Assembly (NCBI GenBank): GCA_030388825.1
Contig: CP128835.1
Span: 1,188,501 to 1,252,500 of the forward strand
Length of the DNA: 64,000 nucleotides
Reading direction: 5' to 3'
Origin: Rossellomorea sp. AcN35-11
GTDB lineage: Bacteria > Bacillota > Bacilli > Bacillales > Bacillaceae_B
Positions 33,056 through 42,511 of the stretch are shown here, in pieces (position 1 is the stretch's first letter; every line of letters starts with the position of its first letter). The translations under genes and the position numbers were made by a program. The notes under the pieces were generated by a model. It searched no databases. It was not told the DNA's origin and saw only the letters and a list, made by a program, of their open reading frames with translations.

Positions 33056-34694
33056 TTAAGCATCGATTAACTTACCCTTTCTGCACTCTTCTTGGAACGC
33101 GCGTAATCGTTTGTACTTATCTAATATATAGGCAAGATACACATCCCATTTTTCGGTTTTCTTCGTTTTTTTATAGATCGTCCGGATCTTTTTAAGGTAG
33201 CGGACAGCCTGCTTGTAGCTGTCTCGGTTCTTCTGGTCGATGGCTTCTGAGACGCCTGAATAATAGATGGGAAGGGCAAGCTCCGGTGCCTCCTTCGTTA
33301 CATCCCTGAGGCCCATGCCTTCCATCTCCTGAATGCTGTAGCTCATATACTTCTGCAATTCCACCCATTCACGATAGGCCCTTGCATTGATCAGGTACTC
33401 ATTGTAGGAGAAGAAGCTGTAAGGAAGCATGGAAAGGAGGAGCTCATTCACAAGGGAAGGATCCTTTTCCATCAGCCAATCCATGGGCAGAATCCGCACG
33501 AACCAGCGGACAAACCGGGTTGCCTCATAGTAATCAAGGGATTCGATGTGATCAGGCATCCTCGACAGAATATGGCGCACAAGGAAGAATCCCGCTTCAT
33601 AACGCTTACCTACGAAAAATTTACGAAGCCAGAATTCACTGAAGGCGACTAATTCTGTACCTAGCCTGACCACCACTTCTTCCGCTTTTTCCAGATCCTC
33701 CAATAGTAAATATTGATGGAGGATCGCGACGTTGTAAAAAGTCGAGTCGTTCTCTTTATGTGCCTCCAGGCGGTTCATTTCATCACGGCGCCAAGACTTC
33801 TGCTTGAATAGGTAATACCAAAGGAAGCGGTACACCTCTGCTTTCATCATCGTACTATTCTCAGTTGAATCGCTCATATCGATGGTCTCTTTCTTTAAGA
33901 AGGCAATATACGGATCAAAGCTGAAAGGCATGGCATGAATCGAAAGCTTTTCCACCGCATCCTCCATTTCCCCTAACAGGAAATCATACATGCTGTACTG
34001 CTCACGGCTCAGCTCGACATTTCTTTTCTGCAGATACAAATCAATATGAATTGACAGATAAAAGGTCGCAAACAGTTGATAAAGCGGCTTCCATTCCCGT
34101 TCGAATGGAGCTTCTTTCATGAATCGTTTTGTCATATTTTGAACGAGGACATCCATTAAATAGGGCTGTCTTTCAAGTAACTCAAGGTCCTCCTGTTTGA
34201 GGAGCGAGTCGAAGAACTGCCACCATTCCTCCGGTGTGTTCCCCCCGTGTTTTCCGTTCGTTCAATAGATCGCTTGCTTTCTTCAGGGCGCCGGTGCTGC
34301 CATGCTTCTTCAATAAATCATCCAGAGAACCGGATGGTTTCCCTTCTGAGCGGCTCCGCCATTTCTGGATCCATTCACTGACCCGGCCAACCTTGTTGTA
34401 CAGCATAAAAAAGGTTGCCATTTGATGCCGGCACCAACCATCTTGAGGGCACGAGCACTTGCTTAAAAGGGGAAATGAAAAATTCAGCTCAAGAGTGACA
34501 GGCGTCACATCCTGCACCTCAGCCGTCACTTCATCATCCCTCACCTTTACGTTCGAAACCAGATTCTGTCGGAACAGGAGTAGGCCCTTTGAAACCACAT
34601 TCCTGCCCGCGTCCTGGTTCGGGTCCAGCTCACCCTGTATCGACTGACTCATGGGAAGTAATTTATCCTTCAACTCCTGAATACGAATCGACAT
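33056..34694 (-). CDS. ywqB: SWIM zinc-finger protein, frameshifted
   Basis: The N-terminal part (SIRIQELKDKLLPMSQSIQGELD) carries the SWIM motif CSCPQDGWCRH around residue 90. The C-terminal part is a long alpha-helical region (MTKRFMKEAPFEREWKPLYQLFATFYLS). The two lie in different frames joined at a C6 run (34241-34246). Removing one base gives ERKTRGNTPEEWWQFFDSLL and one protein of about 545 residues, the size of B. subtilis YwqB. GGAGAGG precedes the ATG. It probably works with the adjacent SNF2 helicase. Confidence 0.88.
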
Positions 34695-34880
34695 CAACCA
34701 ACCTCTCCAATCTATAAAATCGCATTCTTTTATTATAACGCATATAGAGGGGGAAAAGGAACACGGGACGGAGGAAGTGACGGAAGAGGGGGAAGTTCGT
34801 GGTGGCGATGTGTGTCGAATGGTGGGGGGCCATGTTGGGCAGTGCATAGCTCCACATATAGAAACACCAAAGGTCGCTGG

Positions 34881-34996
34881 TCGATAGAATATGAGTCAAA
34901 GTCGATAAAATAATCAGAAAGTTGATAGATTATGGTCCAAAGTCGATAAAATAAGCCTCAAAGTCGATAAAAAATAAACACAACTCGATAAAAAAC
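34881..34996. repeat. Phased array of six TCGATAAAATA boxes, period 20-21 bp
   Basis: TCGATA (one TTGATA) starts at 34881, 34902, 34922, 34943, 34964 and 34985; spacing 21, 20, 21, 21, 21. Most boxes are preceded by CAAAG and followed by AAAATA. It sits between ywqB and the phosphatase gene, within a 359-base stretch without other features. Period matches the unrelated ATTTTCAAAA array. Confidence 0.9.
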
Positions 34997-35053
34997 CCGC
35001 TCGGCTCACATCCAACCATCACCAATCCATCAAAAATCTGCTCTTTTCCCTAA

Positions 35054-36668
35054 TCAATCCTCCACATGGACGTAAAACGTCTTCCCGTCAAACACATTTA
35101 CACTGTTAAGACTCACCATTTCACCATTTTTCCAGTAAAAGTCCTTGTTTTCTGGAAACCGGAGAGTCTCGTCCCCACGCTCAGCAACCATGACAGGATT
35201 ATTGGAGGTCCGTCCCTCAATCTTGACCTCATAGCCCTTTGTACGATAATAATCTTTACCGTTCACATACCAGGAGGAAAACCGATCTGATTGTAAGGTG
35301 AAGCCCATGTAGGAAGCAACCGTTTTGGGGATGTCCGTGTTCTCCATAAGCCCTTCAGGCTTACCGGGACCATAGGCATATAGAAAGACATCCTCTCCCG
35401 TATGACCATGGGTGGTGAAACCAAGGTTTGCCCGTTTCGCCAACAGCTTCACCATTCGGTCCTCAAGCCCGCCTAGGCTTTTAGAGGCATCTTTCAGGGC
35501 ACAATATTCTTTCTTATTCAAACGGTCCAGCCCATAGTTTGAAAGGACCTCCTTTAGATTAGAACGATCCTCTTTGAGTTCTGAAACAGCACCTTTTACT
35601 GTCAGCCTGGCTTTTTTCAAAGGCTCTACAAAGCTTTCTACAGGTCTGCTGCTTATAATCCTCATTCGTTCCCTGATTCCCCATAGTCAATCCGCTGTTT
35701 CCGTGATCGGTGACGGCAATCACCATCGTATTCCCGTCTTCGCGAGCAAATGCCAACGCTTCGCCGACTGCATCGTCAAAGCTTAGCACTTCACTGATCA
35801 TCCCGACTGGATCATTTTTATGAGCGGCCCAATCCACCTTGCTGCCCTCGACCATCAGGAAAAATCCTTTCCTCTTTTGAGACAATTTGTCGATGGCAAC
35901 CGAGGTCATTTCAGCCAGGGAAGGTTCATCTGGGTGCAGTGTCTTCCGGTCCATTTCGTAAGCAAGGTCCTCGTCGGCAAATGAACCCCATAATTTAGAC
36001 GCTTGGCTTGTAAGAAGTCCGTCCCTCTTCAAGATCAAGTCGTAGCCCCGGGAGCCGATGACTTCAAGGAGGTTTTCTCCATCTTCACGGCTGATTTCTT
36101 TCGTCTTGAGCATGCCGTCATCGTTTTTCATGGAGCCTTTGGACTTAGGTTTCAGCCAGGCTGCCCCTCCACCTAATACGACATCCATTCCTTGATACAC
36201 CTGCTGCTCACCGATATCCCCGAATTCATCGCGGTTCAACACATGAGATGTGAAAGCCGCCGGTGTCGCGTGCTGCACAGGGGAGGTGGAAACGATACCG
36301 GTGGAGTAGCCTGATTGTTTAGCGGCTTCAAGCACGTTCAGAAGCGGTCGTCCCTCGGGATGCATGCCGATATAATCTGCTTTGGTTTTCACGCCCGTGG
36401 CCATAGCCGACCCGGCAGCAGCGGAATCTGTGATCGCTGACTGGGCAGAATACGTACGAACGCCTCCCACTAATATGTCATCTAGTTGAAGGTCCGTCCC
36501 TCGATACCAGCGAGACAGGGTGAGGATGTCGGAGTTTGTGCCGTCCATGATCATGAGGATGACGTTTTTAGTAGGGGCTGGGGCGGCGAAGAGGCAGGAG
36601 GGCGGAAAGCTGAAAGCCATAAGGGCCATCAGGATGACGAGGACAATGAGGCGTTTAAGGTTTTTCAT
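35054..36668 (-). CDS. Alkaline phosphatase (PhoA family), frameshifted
   Basis: Secreted metal-dependent phosphomonoesterase. Signal peptide LIVLVILMALMAFSFPPSCLFA, then NVILMIMDGTNSD (metal-binding Asp) and the catalytic-serine motif TDSAAAGSAMATGVK around residue 85. VEGSKVDWAAHKND and AVTDHGNSGL carry further metal ligands. The frame breaks near 35650; the remainder continues as RPVESFVEPLKKARLTVKGAV to 35054, about 537 residues in all. Three dispersed-motif copies lie in the gene, all in gene sense. Phosphate regulation is likely, but no Pho box was identified. Confidence 0.9.
35205..35218 (-). repeat. Dispersed motif copy inside the phosphatase gene
   Basis: Reads GAGGGACGGACCTC in gene sense and encodes EGRTS. 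Confidence 0.9.
36014..36027 (-). repeat. Dispersed motif copy (one mismatch) inside the phosphatase gene
   Basis: Reads GAGGGACGGACTTC in gene sense and encodes KRDGLL. Confidence 0.7.
36490..36502 (-). repeat. Dispersed motif copy inside the phosphatase gene
   Basis: Reads GAGGGACGGACCT in gene sense and encodes RGTDL. Confidence 0.88.
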
Positions 36669-36791
36669 GTTGAATACGAGCTCCTTTTTTATCGTGATTA
36701 CCCACTAGTATCTGTCGGGTGAGAAGGAGTATGTATACAGGATTCATAAAAAAAAGCATCTAAACCAATGGTTCAGATGCAGTGTTACCGA

Positions 36792-38033
36792 TTATTTTCG
36801 TTCCAATAGGCCAATTAACAGGTTTTCTAATACCGTCGGGCGGTCTACTTTCTTCAAGTTGCGGAGTGTGATTCTGCTCCAGTCGATTCCCGTTATGAAT
36901 GGAGTCCCATTCTTTAATGAAGGGATGTCCCCTGGGTACACGATGTAGTATTCTCCGGCCTTCACGCCTGATTTGATTTGCTGCTGGCCATTTACCTGGA
37001 GACCCGTTTCGACTTTGCGCTTCTCAACGGTCCCTTTTTCTGTGAGAATCCAGATGAAGGTGGAGGAGCCGTCCCTTTCAACTGCTGTCACAGGGACAAC
37101 AAATGCACCTTTTACTTCCTCTGTAATGATCGAGAGGAACACATGATGACCGGGAAGGAGCTTGTTTTCAGCCTCTTGAACTTTCACTTCCACCGGATAG
37201 GTGCTATCCATCTCTAGATGCGGATCGTTTTTTGGGAGATTAGCCACCCTGGTTACGATTCCATTTAGGCTCTTTTTCTCGATGTCCGATTGAATGACGG
37301 CATTCATGTTTTCTTCCACCGTAACAATTTCTTCTTCCGTAAGATCTGTCTTCACGATCGTGGATTGCGATGAAATCGTGATGAGAGGATTCTCAATTGA
37401 GTGGGAAAGGTCCTTGATGGTTCCTTCCACACTGCTTTGAACCGTTAAAGTGGTCTCGTATGAATCGATATCGGAAATCTGCCTCTCCAGGTGATCGACT
37501 TGGGTCTCCAGACGATCGATTTCCAATTCTTTAGCGGCAATTTCTTTTTTTATGTCATATTCAGACTGGAGGGAACTTGCATCAATGGGAATCTCTTTAT
37601 CGTCGGTGGAGCGAATGGGTAAGGAAGACTCCAGGCTTTCCAGGTCATCAATGTTGTCTTCGATGCTGTCAATTTCATCTTCCAGTTGTTCCACTTCCGA
37701 TTCAAGGACATTTTTTTGCTGAATTTGATCTGTCACTTCATACTCATAAAGCGGTGTGCCGGAAGTGATCTGATCTCCTTCCTTAACGAGGAACTTCTTG
37801 AATGAGCCGAATTCGTCGTTGAAATAGAGGTAGCTTTCTTCTTCAGATGTGACGACACCCGGTTTCGGAAGTTCCTTTACGAGATCATCCTTACTGGTAA
37901 TTTCCCAATTGGCCACCCGTACTTCGCGGTCGACCTTGCTGTTCGCTTTTTCAATCAGGTATGCATTTGCACCGACAAACAATAGAGAGAGTGTCAGGGT
38001 GCTGTAAAGAATTCTTCTATTCAATATGTTCAC
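36792..38033 (-). CDS. HlyD/MFP-family adaptor (YknX-like)
   Basis: A 413-residue membrane-anchored adaptor: N-terminal helix (LYSTLTLSLLFVGANAYLI), a lipoyl/barrel half-motif around FLVKEGDQITSGTPLYEYE, a coiled-coil hairpin (about 115-205, many Glu/Leu), and a beta-barrel with LLPGHHVFLSIITEEVKGAFVVPVTAVERDG. The second of two minus-strand genes, it begins 13 bases after the Yip1-like gene, like yknW-yknX. The GTG at 38033 is close to the ribosome site, so TTG 38024 is an alternative. Confidence 0.82.
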   Translation of the reverse strand: MNILNRRILYSTLTLSLLFVGANAYLIEKANSKVDREVRVANWEITSKDDLVKELPKPGVVTSEEESYLYFNDEFGSFKKFLVKEGDQITSGTPLYEYEVTDQIQQKNVLESEVEQLEDEIDSIEDNIDDLESLESSLPIRSTDDKEIPIDASSLQSEYDIKKEIAAKELEIDRLETQVDHLERQISDIDSYETTLTVQSSVEGTIKDLSHSIENPLITISSQSTIVKTDLTEEEIVTVEENMNAVIQSDIEKKSLNGIVTRVANLPKNDPHLEMDSTYPVEVKVQEAENKLLPGHHVFLSIITEEVKGAFVVPVTAVERDGSSTFIWILTEKGTVEKRKVETGLQVNGQQQIKSGVKAGEYYIVYPGDIPSLKNGTPFITGIDWSRITLRNLKKVDRPTVLENLLIGLLERK

Positions 38034-38046
38034 AGCCTTTAGAAAG

Positions 38047-38712
38047 TTAAAGTAGGGTTGATAAATCTAAGAATGCCAATAGTGCGTTCAGAGACCAAAA
38101 GAGTAAATTGGTCAAGAGAATCACTAACCAGATGATCCAGTTCTTTTGACCGGTTAACCGTTTGATACCTTTATATTGGATGTAGAAAACCCAAATTTTA
38201 AAAAGGGAGAAGCTTCCCATTAAATAAATAATATATGATTTTGATGTGATATATTGGGTGATGACTCCCAATGAGAGTGGTGAAGAGTACCATTCTAGTG
38301 ACAAGAATAGAGATAACGGTATATAGGTTAGTTTTTCTGCTAATAAAATCAATAGGACGATGCCTTGAGTGATAACCAGTTTACGGTATTCACCTTCGTC
38401 TGAAATAGTCCAAAAGATCAATGAAGAGAAAAAGAGGACGATCGCTGCATAAATCAGTCCGGCAAGGAGCCTGCCTGAGAAAAATAAGAATTTCTCCAGT
38501 TCATAAGCGGTCGGTGAAAGTTCCGTCATTTCTCTAGAAAGAGGATCCATTCCGATTCCAAAAGCAGAAATGAGACCAAATACGATAATGGATAATAAAT
38601 AGAGGTAAAAGTTGCGTTTTCGATATCCCTTTAGCACTTCCATCTCTTTCAGTTGATAAAAGAAGGTTGATGGCTGGGTGAATCCCCTGAATAACTTGAC
38701 TTCTTTATGCAT
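38047..38712 (-). CDS. Yip1-like multispanning membrane protein (YknW-like)
   Basis: About 221 residues with five predicted helices (LYLLSIIVFGLISAFGIGM, LLAGLIYAAIVLFFSSLIFW and others). The order, a Yip1-type protein followed by an HlyD adaptor, matches yknW-yknX of the YknWXYZ toxin exporter. No yknY ATPase or yknZ permease follows. The ATG at 38712 has GGAGG 10 bases upstream; an ATG 33 bases earlier lacks one. Confidence 0.7.
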   Translation of the reverse strand: MHKEVKLFRGFTQPSTFFYQLKEMEVLKGYRKRNFYLYLLSIIVFGLISAFGIGMDPLSREMTELSPTAYELEKFLFFSGRLLAGLIYAAIVLFFSSLIFWTISDEGEYRKLVITQGIVLLILLAEKLTYIPLSLFLSLEWYSSPLSLGVITQYITSKSYIIYLMGSFSLFKIWVFYIQYKGIKRLTGQKNWIIWLVILLTNLLFWSLNALLAFLDLSTLL

Positions 38713-38810
38713 AAAATGTTGGCCTCCAGCTTGTGTAAATTCCATCTCTTATTCTATCGAAAATCATCGAACTTTTCCATAAATTGTAGAACGAATTCTG
38801 AAATTAAATA

Positions 38811-38836
38811 AAAAAAGCGTCCGATTGACGCTTTTT
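38811..38836 (-). terminator. Terminator of the 43-residue gene
   Basis: AAAAAGCGTC pairs with GACGCTTTTT; on the minus strand it is followed by T. Confidence 0.8.
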
Positions 38837-38966
38837 ACATCTGGTACGTTAGAAGTGTAGTACCCGCTATGAGGATGATCGTAAATAAAAATAATCCCGC
38901 ATACAATAATCTTTTTTTCTGTTTTTTTCTCTTATACATTTGTTCCGGAGTTAAAAACGACGACAA
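38835..38966 (-). CDS. 43-residue single-helix membrane protein
   Basis: Sequence SSFLTPEQMYKRKKQKKRLL, then a hydrophobic helix (YAGLFLFTIILIAGTTLL) and TYQM. TTG start with AGGAGGG 7 bases upstream, and a terminator right at its stop; these three signals make it a convincing small gene. Positive-inside topology predicts a cytoplasmic basic N-terminus. Family unknown. Confidence 0.65.
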   Translation of the reverse strand: MSSFLTPEQMYKRKKQKKRLLYAGLFLFTIILIAGTTLLTYQM

Positions 38967-39254
38967 GTACAATCCCTCCTGGTTTGGTAGCTGGCTGGCA
39001 TGGTTAGCCCCTATAGCTTTGCGTCATCACCTTTCGATGATTTTGCCATTATTCATAACCTTTCTTTTATTCTATCGACAAATTACTACAAAGTGTAATA
39101 GGTAATTCATCCTTGTTTAATGGAAATTTTTTATAAATACTCTACCGCTTCGTGTATATTTTTGGTATTATAACAAGTAATTGATGTTTGAACTCTAGTC
39201 TAATAGTGTATTAAAGTGATAGAAACTGTTATATTTTGTAGGAGGTTGTCTTTT

Positions 39255-39416
39255 TTGAAAGGAAACGTCAGTAAGGATCAGTATGTTCTCTCTGTTATCC
39301 AAAAGGCTTATGACAAGGGTCAGCAAGGCAATATGAATACTGATAAGATGATTGATTGGTTGAAGCAGGAATTACAAACTGGATATACATTAAGTCAAAA
39401 TAGAAAAGCGCTGTAG
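39255..39416 (+). CDS. 53-residue hypothetical protein
   Basis: KGNVSKDQYVLSVIQKAYDKGQQGNMNTDKMIDWLKQELQTG, predicted alpha-helical and soluble. TTG start with TAGGAGG 9 bases upstream, and a terminator at the stop. Family not recognised; its size and helical content resemble small anti-regulators, but that is only a guess. The 288-base gap upstream shows nothing else. Confidence 0.6.
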   Translation: MKGNVSKDQYVLSVIQKAYDKGQQGNMNTDKMIDWLKQELQTGYTLSQNRKAL

Positions 39417-39446
39417 AATCCTAGATGGGAGTCTCAGCGCTTTTTG
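39408..39446 (+). terminator. Terminator of the 53-residue gene
   Basis: AGCGCTG pairs with CAGCGCT, followed by T5. Confidence 0.85.
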
Positions 39447-39543
39447 GTTTTTAAAGAAGCTTGGATTGTACATATTGAGATAAGGCATTTCATAGGGCTG
39501 CAGGCGATCACACGAGCTGGAAGCAACATTCGCTCTAGCTTTT

Positions 39544-39966
39544 CTACCAGTCCTTCATCATATGGTAAAGGTGATTGACCTGGGTGATGAATTTTTCTTT
39601 GCGCTTTTCTGTGAAGTAGGCAAGGGAAGACAGAGTCCTCTTGAATTTCGGGTAGTCCTGGAGGATTTTCACTATTTCTTTCTTTTCATCGTCTTCGAAG
39701 TGTTCTCTTAGAATCATGGGATTATGACTTCTACCAGGGCCGGCACTGTCCTCGCCATACATGATCCGGTTCATTTCATGGGTGGGGATCCTATAGACTT
39801 CCTTAAAGGTTAGGAGCATTTTGTAAGGAATATCCCGTGAGCCATTTTCGTAGTTTGACAGGGTACTTTGGTTGATATTCAAACGAAGGGCGGCTTCTCT
39901 TTGGGTCAACTCCAGTACGTCACTTCGATAGCGCTTTAACTCTACATGTAATTCCATTCTATTCAC
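39544..39966 (-). CDS. XRE-family transcriptional regulator
   Basis: A 140-residue protein. Helix-turn-helix near the N-terminus: LTQREAALRLNINQSTLSNYENGSRDIPYKMLLTFKEVY. The remaining 80 residues are charged helices with no recognised domain. GTG at 39966 with AAGGG upstream; ATG at 39957 is an alternative. Targets unknown. Confidence 0.8.
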   Translation of the reverse strand: MNRMELHVELKRYRSDVLELTQREAALRLNINQSTLSNYENGSRDIPYKMLLTFKEVYRIPTHEMNRIMYGEDSAGPGRSHNPMILREHFEDDEKKEIVKILQDYPKFKRTLSSLAYFTEKRKEKFITQVNHLYHMMKDW

Positions 39967-40156
39967 CGACTATCCCTTTTTCCTTCAAGATAAAGGTTTT
40001 AATAGTCATCAAATGAAAATTACACGATTTGAAATACTAGTATTGATGACAAATACAAATAATTTGGAAAAAGTATACAACATTGCGCGAAAACGTATTA
40101 ATATGTAAATATAGTTGTAATTTTGTCGAATTGGGGGTAAAGGTGGAGGGAATAGA

Positions 40157-40354
40157 ATGGTAGATCAGAATAAGAGGGGAAATGTCAGCCAATCATCACA
40201 CAAAGGAAGCTGTAAAACGGGCTTCACTGGAGGCTATATATGGATACGCCTGCAACCAAATTCAAACTTAGTCATCAGCACCAAAAATAACGGAAAACAG
40301 CGTGTGATCTACTATTCTCAAGCCTGCTTCCACAAAGAAGATATCGGCATCTAA
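40157..40354 (+). CDS. 65-residue hypothetical protein
   Basis: Basic, polar N-terminus then GYIWIRLQPNSNLVISTKNNGKQRVIYYSQACF. GGTGGAGGG precedes the ATG. Its stop lies 3 bases before a dispersed-motif copy. Not recognised; could be a small cell-envelope or phage-like protein. Confidence 0.45.
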   Translation: MVDQNKRGNVSQSSHKGSCKTGFTGGYIWIRLQPNSNLVISTKNNGKQRVIYYSQACFHKEDIGI

Positions 40355-40357
40355 AGA

Positions 40358-40440
40358 GAGGGACGGACCTCTAAAGTTGTGAATTGATTCGGAAATCCTG
40401 ATGAATCAATACGTAACCATTCCCTTGAGGTCCGTCCCTC
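40358..40440. repeat. BIME-like inverted pair of the dispersed motif upstream of the RAYT
   Basis: GAGGGACGGACCTC (40358-40371) and its exact reverse complement (40427-40440) are 55 bases apart. An inner stem ATTGATTC (40383) / GAATCAAT (40403) lies between them, so the whole 83 bp can form one nested hairpin. REP elements in BIMEs show this inverted pairing next to their transposase. Confidence 0.9.
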
Positions 40441-40516
40441 AAAAAAAGAGGATTTTGCCCATTTGTGTCGAATGGTTAATGGCAGGAAGTGATCTCTATT
40501 GTAAGGAGTGATGTTA

Positions 40517-41110
40517 TTGATGCGAATGCCTCGGGATTGGCGTCCGGGAGCCACTTATCATGTAACGGCACGGGGGAACCGGAAGCAGGACCTGTTCCAC
40601 GATGCCGAAGACCGAAAGAAATATTTACTGTACCTGCAGGAGACGAAAGACAAGTATCCTTTTACCCTCCACGCCTACTGTTTGATGTCCAACCACATCC
40701 ATCTTCTAATCGAAACCCACGATGCTCCCCTGGAGCAGATCTTCAGAATCCTTCACACCCGTTACGCTATATTTTTCAACAAGAAATACGATTATGTCGG
40801 ACATGTCTTCCAAGGAAGATATGGCTCAACTAAGATTGATACCCCTGCCTATTTTATGAAAGCCAGCCGGTACATCCACCAAAACCCCGTTAAAGCGAAG
40901 CTCACGGTCGTCCCCGAATATTACCCCTGGAGCAGCTACCCTGCATTCGTTCATTCCCTTGCAGACCCGCTCCTTTCAAAGGAGAGGACCCTGTCCTATT
41001 TTCCGGATTCACAAGTAAAGCTTTATAAGGAATATGTAGATAAAGCAGAGGAAAATGATCTGAAAAATGAGAAACATGAAGAAACTACCACTAAAATGGT
41101 AAATAAATAA
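40517..41110 (+). CDS. REP-associated tyrosine transposase (RAYT, Y1 HUH family)
   Basis: About 197 residues related to IS200/IS605 TnpA. N-terminal MPRDWRPGATYHVTARGNRKQDLF, HUH metal site HIHLLIE (H-x-H), and candidate catalytic tyrosine in SRYIHQNPVKAKL. RAYTs cut and rejoin REP hairpins and are kept as single chromosomal genes. Motif copies flank this one on both sides (40358-40440 and 41738-41751), the expected REPtron layout. The start is uncertain: TTG 40517 is 8 bases and ATG 40520 is 11 bases from AAGGAG. Confidence 0.92.
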   Translation: MMRMPRDWRPGATYHVTARGNRKQDLFHDAEDRKKYLLYLQETKDKYPFTLHAYCLMSNHIHLLIETHDAPLEQIFRILHTRYAIFFNKKYDYVGHVFQGRYGSTKIDTPAYFMKASRYIHQNPVKAKLTVVPEYYPWSSYPAFVHSLADPLLSKERTLSYFPDSQVKLYKEYVDKAEENDLKNEKHEETTTKMVNK

Positions 41111-41200
41111 TATATTTTTGTAAAATATTAGAGGATTAATGGGTTTCATGTCGAAATCTAATGTCATTAGTAATATTTTCCTATTTTAAGGAGGAGGAAT

Positions 41201-41683
41201 ATGGAGAAAGATTTTATATTGGTGTTTGAGGATATTCACGTTTCAAGGAAAAGGATCATAAAATCCAAAAAGCACTTAGTGGTGTTCCAAGGCAGGCAAT
41301 ATAACAACAAGCTTGTGGTTGTCAACAGTTCGCCGGGATTTTCACTTGCACTTGAAAGCATCATTTACTCTGATAAGATTCTTGAGACGGCTGGGTTTTC
41401 AGATCTGTTTGCGGTGCCCATCGATCGGAATCATTCCATCCCCTTTAAATTTGTCAGGATAGGGGACGAGCCTCCCAAAGACTGCAAAGTGGTGCTGGAA
41501 AGGCGTAATGGTACCGAGCTGTTGAATATCGAACTGTTATATCCGGAGAATGGAACACTTTCAAATGAAGACAAGCAAGATATTCTATCCTACATTAGTA
41601 TGAAGAACGACGAAGGCATGGTGACGTATCTGTTGAATAACCCACGAGTCTTCAAAGGGAAAGGAAAGAAACAGGAAGAGTAA
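41201..41683 (+). CDS. Hypothetical protein, 160 residues
   Basis: Strong AAGGAGGAGGAAT ribosome site. Mixed alpha/beta soluble protein (KDFILVFEDIHVSRKRIIKSKKHLVVFQGRQYNNKLVVVNSSPGFSLALESI) with a Lys-rich tail (KGKGKKQEE). No recognised motif, no signal peptide. It lies 90 bases after the RAYT but is probably unrelated. Confidence 0.6.
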   Translation: MEKDFILVFEDIHVSRKRIIKSKKHLVVFQGRQYNNKLVVVNSSPGFSLALESIIYSDKILETAGFSDLFAVPIDRNHSIPFKFVRIGDEPPKDCKVVLERRNGTELLNIELLYPENGTLSNEDKQDILSYISMKNDEGMVTYLLNNPRVFKGKGKKQEE

Positions 41684-41733
41684 GGAGGAATCAGACGAAC
41701 CTAAATGGAATAGGGACGTCTAGTTTATCCCTT

Positions 41734-41755
41734 ATTTGAGGGACGGACCTCAAAT
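41734..41755. repeat. Dispersed motif in a perfect 8-bp stem
   Basis: ATTTGAGG-GACGGA-CCTCAAAT; the 14-bp motif at 41738-41751 is extended by further pairing. It is the downstream flank of the RAYT locus. Confidence 0.9.
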
Positions 41756-41948
41756 GGCCATTTTTCAATCCAGAGAACACCTTCCGGACCCTCCAATGAT
41801 TCCCCTCGAAACCCTTTACCACGCTACCAAACTACCTCTCTAAGTTTCTAAAATCAGCACTTTTTTCATTGACCTCTCCACGGTCAGACCATAGAATAAT
41901 AGTAGTTATTAGTATTTTTAGAATTTTCACGTAAGGTGCGAATGCCAC

Positions 41949-42395
41949 TTGGAAAAGACAGACCATACTCGTATCGGAAAGAAAGCCATGCTTCTTCTGC
42001 TGGTTGACCGGGATGAAGAAGAGTGGAATCGACATTTCAATGAATTGAATTGGAGCTACTGTACCGGTAAGATCGGATCCATGGACAGTCAGAAAATCGT
42101 GGCTGCCATCGAGACGGCTGCGAAGAGAAGTGATTTAGTCCGGGAAGATCTGTACAGGGAAATGCATGCCTTGTACCACGCCATCATGGAGGCTCTGACG
42201 GGAGTAACCCGGGGACAGACACAATTGGGTGAGATTCTGCGTACCGTGGGATTAAGGTTCTCCGTTGTGAGGGGGACTCCATATGAAAGTGAAGAAGAAG
42301 GCGAATGGATCGCAGTAGCATTGTACGGGACGATTGGTGCACCCATTAAAGGGCTGGAGCATGAGACAATCGGTCTTGGAATCAATCATATTTAA
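41949..42395 (+). CDS. hutP: Hut operon positive regulator HutP
   Basis: RNA-binding antiterminator that, with L-histidine and Mg2+, lets RNA polymerase pass a terminator before hutH. At 148 residues it matches B. subtilis HutP in [59 protein letters not shown] and [25 protein letters not shown] start with AAGGTG 10 bases upstream; the family start fits this codon. Confidence 0.96.
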   Translation: MEKTDHTRIGKKAMLLLLVDRDEEEWNRHFNELNWSYCTGKIGSMDSQKIVAAIETAAKRSDLVREDLYREMHALYHAIMEALTGVTRGQTQLGEILRTVGLRFSVVRGTPYESEEEGEWIAVALYGTIGAPIKGLEHETIGLGINHI

Positions 42396-42401
42396 ATGAA
42401 T

Positions 42402-42475
42402 CAGAGCCTAGAGATATTAGTGGAAAGGAGGCTCGACCAAAGGCAGAAGTCTGTCTTTGGTCGAGCCTCTTTTTT
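42402..42475 (+). promoter_or_regulatory. HutP-responsive terminator/antiterminator leader
   Basis: GAGGCTCGACCAAAG (42428) pairs over 15 bases with CTTTGGTCGAGCCTC (42455), with inner CAGA/TCTG, then T6: a strong intrinsic terminator between hutP and hutH. NAG triplets of the kind HutP binds stand before it (CAG 42402, TAG 42409, TAG 42418). Confidence 0.85.
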
Positions 42476-42511
42476 GTGTGTTCGTTGCTTGTTGAGGGAG
42501 GGTGGATTTTG

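Noticed and set aside
37061..37077. Dispersed motif copy in the HlyD-like gene (GGAGCCGTCCCTTTC)
   Set aside because: Too many mismatches to the 14-bp motif; likely chance within VERDGSS.
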